A stretch of DNA of 64,000 bases from Chitinophaga rhizophila (lineage in GTDB: Bacteria > Bacteroidota > Bacteroidia > Chitinophagales > Chitinophagaceae), in the NCBI RefSeq assembly GCF_019492185.1, contig NZ_JAICCF010000001.1:1426001-1490000 (forward strand), written 5' to 3'. Every line of letters starts with the position of its first letter. Within the stretch, counting starts at the first letter, position 1. The notes beneath the pieces are model-generated. The model did not search any database. It was given only the letters and a program-made list of their open reading frames with translations, and was not told where the DNA came from. The translations under genes and the position numbers were made by a program. Below are positions 53,272 through 63,400 of this stretch, piece by piece.

Positions 53272-56200
53272 TTATTGTAAAATGACTACATAGCCTGTCA
53301 TTGGGGCAAATCCATGTTTTAGTTTGATGACATAGTAATACGTGGCCTGCGGTAACAAACTGCCTTTATAGGTGCCATCCCAAGGTGTCTTATAGCCTTC
53401 AGAATAATATACCCGTTGCCCGTAGCGATTAAAGACTTCGACAACACATTCTGCATACTCTGAGAGGTTAGTCAGTACCCACTTGTCGTTGATCTGGTCG
53501 CCATTAGGTGAAAAAGCATTGGGCACTGTGACTGGCTTGAATACTTTGACTGATAGTTCATCAGTTGCTATACAACTCCCCTCTCCTATTGCAGTGAGTG
53601 TATAAACCTGATCTTCCATTGCTCTTAACACAGGCCTTAAAGCTGTGGGGTCTGATAGTCCGTCCGGAGGGGTCCAGCGGAAGGTTAACACGGTGGAATC
53701 ATTAGCGGTTGGGTTAAACCTGATCTGCGTACCCTGATTAACAATGAATGACTGACCGGCATCTATAACTGGCTGGAGATACACCACCACATTACCGGTA
53801 TATGGTACAGATACACAACCAGCGCCATTAGTCACCACCAGCTGCACGGAATAGTCTCCCGGGTCAGTGTATCGTTTCACCGGATTACGGTCGGTAGAAC
53901 TACTTCCATCGCCGAATGTCCAGGCCCATGATACAATATCACTATTGTTATCTAAACTTTGGTCGGTGAATACATTATCAGCTCCCTGGCATAATGTATC
54001 CGGAGATACTGAGAAGTCGGCCACAGGCTGTGCAAAGAAGGCATCCAGCACCTTTGCCGTTGTCGCGGTACAACCATATACAGAGGTAGCAGTTAGTGAA
54101 ACTGTGTAAGTACCTGCATTCTGATAGTGATAAAGCGGAGATACCGCTGTTTCCACACCTCCATCGCCAAACGCCCACTGGTAAGTCATTACTGCATTAT
54201 CCGGAGTGGTTGACTGGTTGGTGAACTGCGCAGCGCCTTCGGGCATACAGATGTTGCCTGGCAGTATAAACTCGGGAACCGGAAGCGCATGTACATTGAT
54301 CGTTCTTGTTGCAGTATCACTGCTACAACCATGGTCACTTACAGCAACCAGCTTTGCATTGTATGCTTTCCAGGCAGCATAATTTTTACTAAAAACAGCA
54401 TTATCTGTACGGGTCTCAGTACTACCATCACCATAATACCACTTCCAGGCAGCAATTGTACCTGATGTAATTGTGGACTGATCGGAAAAACGAACAGTAT
54501 CTCCCAGACATACATTCTCATTCGCTGCAAATGCAGGTTGCGGTTTAGGATATACGGTGATTGGAGCAGATATGGAATCAGTACAGCCGCCCTGCGCTGT
54601 AAATACATACCAGATTGTATGCGTACCGGCACCAGCACTCAAAGGATCAAACACACCTGATTGCGATACACCAGGGCCTTTGTAAACACCTGTACCTGTT
54701 ACACCATTTGTCACACTTGCGCGTGCTACAGATATTACAGATTTATCATTTACGCACACGGCTGGCAAGGATGCGCCAAACGTCAAGGCAGGCTTCAGAT
54801 TGAATGTCGCACGAACTGTAGTATCGTTAGTACAACCCTGTGCAGTAGTTACCGTATAGCGGATGGTGTAGGTTCCGAACTTTGAGTAGCTATGCAGGGG
54901 GTCTGCAATATTCGCAGTATCGGGATTACCAGGTGTAGCATTTGGATCTCCGAATTTCCATGTGTAGGCAGCAATTGTTTGTCCGTCAGGCACGGTAGAA
55001 GTACTTGTAAACTGCACTTCACCGCTAGCCAGCAAACAACTGTCAGGGTAGCTGAATCCCGGAATCGGCTTCGCATTTACAACTACCTGTTTAGTCACAG
55101 TATCGCTTACACATAGCTCGCTGATACTAACTACATGTGATACTGTATAGATTCCATAACCTGCATATTTCGCAGTCTGGGTTGTATCCTGGTCAACAGC
55201 AATCGTGATATCATTGCCGAAATCCCAGTACCAATTATTAATAGCAGCTGTTCCGCCGTATGTAGACTGATCTGTCATGCTTATACTACCACCTTCGCAT
55301 ACAGCTGTCGGCGCTGTAGAAAAATCAGCTACAGGTCTGGCCACAACGGTTACCGGTATCAGGGTATCTGCAATACACCCCTCTTTTGAAATCACATCAA
55401 GTTGTACCTGCTGCTGACCTACCGGGAAGGTGTGTTTAACCAGTGCGCCACTGTCCTGTACCGCTCCGGGATAAGTCCATTTCCAGCGATCTATAGTATA
55501 ACCGTTCCCACTGCTGTCTGCTTTGAAATAAACGGTATCTGATGTACACCCGGTAAAATCTGTCGAGAAAGAAGCAACAGGCTTACGCTTTACATCTACC
55601 GAAATTTTCACTTCTTCTGTATGATCACACTTCTCAATTCCCGGATGTGTATTGATAATTGGTATTTCATATTTACCTATCGTACTGAATGAGTAAGTAC
55701 CCGGAAGTGTATATTTATAATATGGCACTCCATTTACCAGCTCTTCACCTACTGGAGAAGGATTGGCTTGTGTCACATCAGCATTGGGAGTAATCAGGTT
55801 GCCCAGCTTGCTGATATTCCAATGCATTTCAGTAGGCTGATACGCCAGTAAGACAGATAATTCAACAGGTGTTTGTGTACAGGTGAAATCATTCTTATAA
55901 TTGGAGGTATCATGTTCATTATGAATTACGCCGATAACATTCAGGTTATTGATAAGCGTCCCGGCGTTATACCCGTAACTCTCTACAGAACCAAGGCCAT
56001 AGGTAACTGCTGTGAAAGCTGAATCACTTTGTACTATACATTGTGCCTGGGAAGCGTTCCACCTCTTTACCACTACTGAATAACCGGACAAGTTAGGATG
56101 AGGCAATATATAGTTCCAGGAATTACCTACACCGTCAATAGATAATGTATTAACACCCTCGGTAGGTATGATCATGGTAAGGTAGTTTACATTAATACTT

Positions 56201-57447
56201 TCACGGTTATTTCTGTAAAAACCTATGCGTTTAATTGACTGCTCCACCGGGCTGAGGTAAACCATTTCCGGATCTCCGTCTCCCCCTGTATTCGGACAGG
56301 AGCCGGTAGACGACATGTATTGTGCTACAAGAATAGGTTTATCAGCTTCAATATAATCAGGGGTATCGCTCTCATATTCGTAGTATGAATTATTCAGCAA
56401 CCCGGTAAGTTGTACACCATTACGCTTTACGACAGTAGCAGGGTCCTTTACTACAACCTTATATGGATTGGTCATAAAGCTGCTGGGGGTACTACTTGTG
56501 GAACTAGGGGCTGTCAGATACCTTTTTCCCCATGCCTGGGAAGGAAACACCTGCTGAATGTTATTGTCGCCACTGGAACCGAAACCGCCGGAACAGGCAA
56601 TACTTGTACGACTACTCCCGGAGAATACCGCTACCGGGAAACAGGTGTCATTAGCATTTGCGATTGATCTGACTGTAGTACCCGTCATTTCACGGCCTGC
56701 ACTTCCTCCGAGAGAAGCGCCTACAACCTGGTAGATCTCTCCCCTGTTAAGCGTAACCGTAAACGGCACACCAGGCTGTTTGTTATTACGGGTTAGTACG
56801 GAGGGAGTTATCTCTACAACGGTATTGTTCTCCCTGGCAACTACAAACATCCAGGAGAAACAGTCAAAATCATATTCCTGCTGACTATTCAGCGAAACGT
56901 AGTAATAACCCCAGGTCTCTTCAGGCATCAGCATTGTAGCGCCTGAAGATGCACTACCATAGATATGAGCATAGGCAACAATAGGGACATCGCTGACTAT
57001 ATGAATACCTTTCCGCTGGAAGAGTCCTTCGCCACCAGTACCACCAAATGTTGGCGGCACTGAATATAACCTTGCATCAAATGCACCTGTCTTAGGTATC
57101 TGATCTGTGGCTATTACTGTATTAGCGGGAATAGTATACGATCTTGTCCACGTAGTACCATCAATAGTTACTGTGACATTAGCAGGTTCTTCTGCGCTTA
57201 GATAGAGTACCATCTCCTGGGTATTACCTCTGCCAGGTTCCATGAACTGATGGTGCCCGTAGCCAACCCAGAAGCTTTTTCCTTTGTTGGATAAATTCTG
57301 ACCATAGGTTTGCAAACAAGTTAGCAGGATTATTACAGCAGTTATAAGACTGCTTAACAACTTCCCGCCGCTGTTGCTCCCGCCATAAGGCGAAGAGCAA
57401 TAGCAAGCAAAGAGTTGTCTGGTTGATCTGAATGTCCATTTCTCCAT
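53272..57447 (-). CDS. T9SS surface adhesin with IgGFc-binding module, PKD repeats and gliding-type C-terminal domain
   Basis: A 1391-residue exported surface protein. A long N-region with a hydrophobic signal (about 30-50) leads to an IgGFc-binding-protein-like N-terminal module (about 55-390: GKSFWVGYGHHQF, YAHIYGSASSGATMLMPE, TLNRGEIYQVVGAS). About six PKD-type beta-sandwich repeats follow (about 630-1240, each ending in a WxFGDG-like turn). The last 85 residues are a gliding-motility-associated type B sorting domain, VPNAFSPNGDQINDKW to the terminus, which directs secretion by T9SS. The order and PorP/SprF neighbour match the SprB-type adhesin loci. The protein is probably a cell-surface adhesin; the ligand is unknown. 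Confidence 0.93.
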   Translation of the reverse strand: MEKWTFRSTRQLFACYCSSPYGGSNSGGKLLSSLITAVIILLTCLQTYGQNLSNKGKSFWVGYGHHQFMEPGRGNTQEMVLYLSAEEPANVTVTIDGTTWTRSYTIPANTVIATDQIPKTGAFDARLYSVPPTFGGTGGEGLFQRKGIHIVSDVPIVAYAHIYGSASSGATMLMPEETWGYYYVSLNSQQEYDFDCFSWMFVVARENNTVVEITPSVLTRNNKQPGVPFTVTLNRGEIYQVVGASLGGSAGREMTGTTVRSIANANDTCFPVAVFSGSSRTSIACSGGFGSSGDNNIQQVFPSQAWGKRYLTAPSSTSSTPSSFMTNPYKVVVKDPATVVKRNGVQLTGLLNNSYYEYESDTPDYIEADKPILVAQYMSSTGSCPNTGGDGDPEMVYLSPVEQSIKRIGFYRNNRESINVNYLTMIIPTEGVNTLSIDGVGNSWNYILPHPNLSGYSVVVKRWNASQAQCIVQSDSAFTAVTYGLGSVESYGYNAGTLINNLNVIGVIHNEHDTSNYKNDFTCTQTPVELSVLLAYQPTEMHWNISKLGNLITPNADVTQANPSPVGEELVNGVPYYKYTLPGTYSFSTIGKYEIPIINTHPGIEKCDHTEEVKISVDVKRKPVASFSTDFTGCTSDTVYFKADSSGNGYTIDRWKWTYPGAVQDSGALVKHTFPVGQQQVQLDVISKEGCIADTLIPVTVVARPVADFSTAPTAVCEGGSISMTDQSTYGGTAAINNWYWDFGNDITIAVDQDTTQTAKYAGYGIYTVSHVVSISELCVSDTVTKQVVVNAKPIPGFSYPDSCLLASGEVQFTSTSTVPDGQTIAAYTWKFGDPNATPGNPDTANIADPLHSYSKFGTYTIRYTVTTAQGCTNDTTVRATFNLKPALTFGASLPAVCVNDKSVISVARASVTNGVTGTGVYKGPGVSQSGVFDPLSAGAGTHTIWYVFTAQGGCTDSISAPITVYPKPQPAFAANENVCLGDTVRFSDQSTITSGTIAAWKWYYGDGSTETRTDNAVFSKNYAAWKAYNAKLVAVSDHGCSSDTATRTINVHALPVPEFILPGNICMPEGAAQFTNQSTTPDNAVMTYQWAFGDGGVETAVSPLYHYQNAGTYTVSLTATSVYGCTATTAKVLDAFFAQPVADFSVSPDTLCQGADNVFTDQSLDNNSDIVSWAWTFGDGSSSTDRNPVKRYTDPGDYSVQLVVTNGAGCVSVPYTGNVVVYLQPVIDAGQSFIVNQGTQIRFNPTANDSTVLTFRWTPPDGLSDPTALRPVLRAMEDQVYTLTAIGEGSCIATDELSVKVFKPVTVPNAFSPNGDQINDKWVLTNLSEYAECVVEVFNRYGQRVYYSEGYKTPWDGTYKGSLLPQATYYYVIKLKHGFAPMTGYVVILQ

Positions 57448-57462
57448 AAAACCATATTTATA

Positions 57463-60400
57463 TTACCTCAGGAGGTTGAGCGTACCTTTTCTTTCTATAC
57501 TGGTTCCATCTGCCAGTCTGAGTTTACAGATATAGATGTATACGCCGGATGGTTGTGCTTTACCCTGATAGGTACCATCCCATCCGAGTTGCTGATTATT
57601 GGATTCAAAGATTTTTTCACCCCATTGGTTGAATACCATGAAATGAATTTCTCTTACCACTGCGCCATATACCAGCCACGTGTCATTTTTACCATCACCG
57701 TTAGGGGTAAATCCTGTCGGTATATAAATGCCATCCGGTAATGTCTTACCGGTAACTGCCTGAGACACTTTGTCTTCACAACCGGTCGCTTTTACGAGCA
57801 GGGTCACACTCTGCTGCGGTTTGAGACCGGTTACAAGATGTTCCAGTCCGTCGGCACCAGCAGATGGCGTCAACCATGTTGTACCATTGTCTGTTGATAC
57901 CAGGTAACCTGTCGCACCAGCAATTTCATTCCATGTAAATCTGATCTGATCAACACCAATTGAATCTACTCTGAGTACCGGTGCGGCCAGTTGAGGCATA
58001 ACCAGTAATGTTGCCGGGGTACGTATCATACCTGCACAACCACCCTTGGTAGTTTCGACATAGTATACTGCCGGGCTGACTGCATCTTTTATCTCCAGCG
58101 TCGTTCCGCTCGCTAAGAGTGCACCACCGGTAACCGAGTTATACCAGTTATAGGTTGCTGCCGGATCCGGGTTTAGTACTGTAAAAGATGCATCGGTGTT
58201 TGCACAGATAGTTAGCGTATCTGTTATCAGAAGAGCGGCAGTTGGTTCGTTAACAACTATCTTTTTCACGGTATCACCTACACAACCATCTCTGGTAATT
58301 ACCTGCAGCGTATCATAGTATTCACCGGCTGCATCATATTGTTTGGTCACATTACGTGTGTCAGCGCTTGTGCCATCACCAAATGACCATTTCCACTTAC
58401 TGATCAGCGCATTGTTCTCTGTAGTAGCAGTTCCGTTCAACACGGCAACATCACTGATACAACCATTGTAGCTGATTGCAAAGTCTACATGCGGTGCAGG
58501 TGTTACTTTTACTTTTAGATAGGTCGTTATACTGTTATCGCAACTTTCAATAGCAGGATCAGTTACTTTAACAGGTATCAGATAGTCGCCCGGTGCTGAG
58601 AAAGCATATTCCGTTGCAATCTGATATTGATAATATGTCTGTCCGTCTATAACTAGTGTGTCTTCAGGAACAGGATTATTTGAAACGATATCTGTGGAAG
58701 GCGTTAGGTTGCTCACCTCGCTCAGTTTCCAGGTGAGCGTTGCCGGCGCCATTGGCAATAGTGCTGTAAGACGGAATGGGGTCTTAACACAAGTATAAGC
58801 ATTTTTATTACCTGTTTGATTATTTGTGTTGGCAAATGCTGGTTGTATGTTCAGATTTCTGATCTGCATAGCTACATTATATACATAGCTCACATCGTAT
58901 CCAAACCCATAAGTAATTGCCGTGAACGCTGAATCACTCTTAACAGTACTTAACGCATCAGCAGCATCCCAACGTTTTACCACTACTACGTAATCTGCCT
59001 TATTCTGATGATTGAATGTATAACTGAAGGTGTTACTTCCATCGATCAGTAAGGAATTAAGTCCCTGCTTATGGATCACCAGCGCTATGAAGTTATAGTC
59101 GATGCCCGCATCAGCATTGCGATAGAAAGTAGCTTTCTTAACAGCTTGCTCAACAGGGGTCAGATATACCATATCCACATCCCCACCAGGAGCATTGTTA
59201 CAAGAACCATCATTTGTGAAGTATTGTGCTACAGTTACCGGCTTGTCGGCTTCAATAGACTCTCCTACCTTACTTTCAAATTCATAATAGGTGTTATTAA
59301 TGAGTGTATTAAGCGGTATCTGTACATTGTTCCTTTTCACCATGGTAGCAGGATCCTTCACCAGCACCCGGTATATATTATTCATCAGCCGTACAGGATC
59401 TGCCATACCGGAAGATGGAGCTGTCAGGAATGTTTTACCCCATGACTGTACCGGCAGATTCTGTTGAACGATATTATCGCCCTCTGAACCTACAAAGCCA
59501 CCAGAGCCACCACATCCGAAGGAACTGAAGCTGTTGCCTGAGAATACGGCCACCGGATAACATTTCCCAGCCGCGTTCTGTACAGCGCGAACAATACTTC
59601 CGGAAAGGTCATACCCCTCATCTTCATTCATGCTAGCGCCCAGTACCTGGTACACCTCACCCCTGTTCAGTGTTACCTGGAACGGCACTCCGGCGGTACG
59701 GCCACCGGCTGTCGCCTGCGAAGGTGTGATTTCGACTACAGAGCTGTCATTGTCTGCAACAATATAGAACCAGGAGAATGCATTCGCATCTGCATACTGG
59801 CGTGCAGTCATTGGACGATACTCATATCCATAAGTACCTACCGGCATCAGGAGAGTAGCACCCGCTGTGGACGAGCTATACTGATGGGCATAAGCTGTGA
59901 TCGGCGCATCGCTTTCAATACTGATACCGAAAGGATATAAACCTTCTCCCGAAAGACGTGCGTCGCTCAGACCTGCTTTCGGTATAAAATCAGTAGTGAG
60001 TGATGAATTGGCCGGAACCAGATAATCTTTACCCCACGCAGTGCCATTCACTTTTACTACTACATGTGCAGGCGTCTGGCCAGCTACAAGATGTAAGGCA
60101 AGATTCTGGTCATTGTCCGTAATAAAACTTCTGTCATGACCATACGCAACCCAGAAGCGGGTACCAAGGTTGGAAGTATCTGCTCCCGCCGGACCTTCAT
60201 TGTCAAAAATCAACTTTCCTTTCAGCCCGGTGAACTTATCGAGGTATTGCAGCGCAGTATCTGCCAGGATGTTCTTAGCCTCATTCACAGTACTGCTATC
60301 ATTAACAATCCAGGTATCAGCGGCATCCGTTCTGCCTAAACGCACATTTTTCTCCCTGTCCATATACCCCAACCAGGAATCTACGTAGAACTGCTCGATA

Positions 60401-63400
60401 TTAAACTTGTAGTTGCTGCCGCCTGTTACATCAACATCTGTATAGAAGTACATGAATGGCGTACCAGCTGTAAGATTAGGAGGTACCACACCTGAGTAGC
60501 GTTTCAATACAATAGTGGATGGTACTGCCGTGTTAGGATCCCAGGTAATTTTAGCGACCGTATCAGAACCATACAGGAACTGCTGGGTGATACCAGGTGC
60601 CGGTGTAGCAGGAATAGCCTGCAGTACTGTCGGCTGTGCGGTTGGCAGGAACTCATAGGCTCCCATATCAGGCACACCCGCAGTCAGTGAAACGGGGCGG
60701 GATCTTCTATTGATATCATGATCGTTACCAGCTATCTGTACACCACGGCCGTGGATAGCCCATACATCCGGATTTGCAAGATCTGGTTCAAGCGTAGCGA
60801 TACTGGCAAACGCCGGCTTATACACAATGGAGCTGATATCAAGGTCTGAAGCCGCAATCCAGTGAGACAGACTATCATAGTCGTCGCCTGTCCCACTTCT
60901 TGATATCAGTGTATTGCCTGTTGTGTAATAAGTGTTGTAATCACTGTTGATATAGTCGCTCAGTACAATCTCAGCTGCAACGCCACCACCTTCGTTCGTA
61001 AAGATGTTATTGCGCATGCGTACATTTCCATCAGCCGGACTGGTATGAGAGAAATATCCCGCTACATTCGGTCCCGTTGAGGTAGAGGCATTATAAACAG
61101 AGTTGTTATAGTAGTTGATATTGTTACCCTGATTGCTGAATAAGCCATACGCTACAGCACCGGTTGTCTTTACTGATATGATGTTGTTAACCGTTGTATT
61201 ATAAGACGAAGTATTATTTGCAAGCGCCCATATCATACCCGTGTTACCATTCAATGCATTTACCTTATTTGCTTCAACGAGGCCGGTAGCTGCAGCCGAT
61301 CCCCTACAATCCTGCAAGGCTATACCCCAGATGGAGGCACTTGTATTGCTGATTGTAAGTGTGTTGTTGATAACTTTATATGCAGTATCGCCTGAATTAA
61401 GTACGATACCATACGCAGTTCCCGCAAGCGGATCTTTAATATCAACAATATTTTTTGATACAACAGGTCTTGTTACGTAGTGTAAATAAATGCCGCTTGA
61501 AAATACACCAGCAATATTATTACTATCGACTACCAATCCATGTACTTCATCATTAACTGAGGTACCGGAGAAGTGAATGCCACTTGACCCGTTTCTAAGC
61601 GTATTACCTACAATTGCGATATTTCCACCTTTAAACTCATCTGCGAAAACACCTACCGCATCCGTATTATCTGCCGTTACAGCAGGTACATTGATATGGT
61701 TGTTCACCAGACTGTCTTTAACGGCGTTGCCGGAGAATACCACTGCTCGTCCACTTGCAGCTGTGGTAGCAGTGATAGTAATATTCCTATAGGTAATGTA
61801 ACTGGCGCTGTCAAGCATCAGGACATAATTGTTGGCTGCTGTTCCTGCATAGGTGAGGGTTGCTGAAGCCGGATTGCCATTCTGGCTACGGAATGTTACG
61901 CGACTGGTATCAGATGCACCAGGAATACGGTGCATGCGTATCTGCTCTGTATAAGTACCAGGTACTACATCAAAAATCACCTCTCCGGCTATACCACATT
62001 CCATAGCAGTAACTGCTGCCTGGAAAGATGTAAAGTTCCTTGTGCCTGTACCGGTAGGATTAATGGTATATACACCTTTGATCAGTGGCTGATTCATATT
62101 AACGAATGCTACTTCAGACCAGGCTGTATCTGTACCACTACACACCAGCTGACAACGGAAATAATTGTTAGCGCCGAGTTCTGTCTTCAGTCCTGGGATA
62201 TAAGCCGTATCACTGATATAGATCCATGGACCTGATGCTGAGTAAGAAGCCTGCCATTGGTAGGTGAGACGACCTGCTGTTGTGTTCTCAATCAGATCAA
62301 GCGTGATATGTGTACCCATACAGATACCTGTATTGGGGCTTACGACCGCCTTACCTGCATTTATTGGTGTCTGACATAGTGGCAGACTAATCTCATAAGC
62401 ACCGACATCAGGTGTTGTACTACTTCTGGACTTCCCTAAGATATCGCTAGTTATACCCTGGGGTATCCCTGTATTGTCTAATTTGAAAAATACAGGCATC
62501 AGATTACCATTCTGCAGATCTGCATAGATTGGATCGAAATCGGTCGATGCACTATCTTTCTGGGTATTGGCTTTCCACTCAGTCAATGTGCTGCGTGCAC
62601 CGTTGAAGTAGCCCACATAGTTATCCGCATCGTCTCCCTTCACATAATAGTTGTTATTCTGTATATCTGCGTCGCCACTCAGATAAATTGCATATTTCGG
62701 CTCTGCACCGGTACTGGTAACTGTAATGTTGTTATTGATGAACTTAGTATTAGTACCGGATATAATGTAACAGCCAGCAGTAGTGTTCCATGTTTGTGTA
62801 GAACCCGGAGCATCTACAGAGATGCTGTTATGCAATGCAATGATATTAGTAGAATATGAAATGGAGATTCCACGGCGGTTGCCATTGACATTCATATTAT
62901 AGATAACATTGTTAGCTATTGTATCGGCTTTTCCGTCATCTGCATTACAGTTATCAAAGGATATAGCATAATATGTGCTGGACGTAGGTTGTGGTGCTCC
63001 GTTAGAAACAACATTGCGCAATACCCTGGCATTATTGTGACGGGAAGTCATAGAGATACCATATACAGACCAATCAGCGTTCTGGCGGGTTGGCCGACTC
63101 ACGATATTGTCTGCAATCAGTGTATTGCCGGTATATGAAGAGTAGATTCCTCTGGAATAGAAGTCTTTTACCTCATTACCTACGATCTGGTAGTTGGATG
63201 TTCCAGCATTGAAGTAGCCCATTACAACTATACCATAGAAGCCACCGGATATCCTGTTGCGGCTGAAGATATTGCTGACACTAAAACTATTCGCACTGTT
63301 GTTTACAGCATCTGTTTCAGAGGTGCTGGCAATAATACCTGCATACTGATCACTTGTCGCATCTGCCTTCGTAAGAATTTCGCACCTGGTAACAACATTG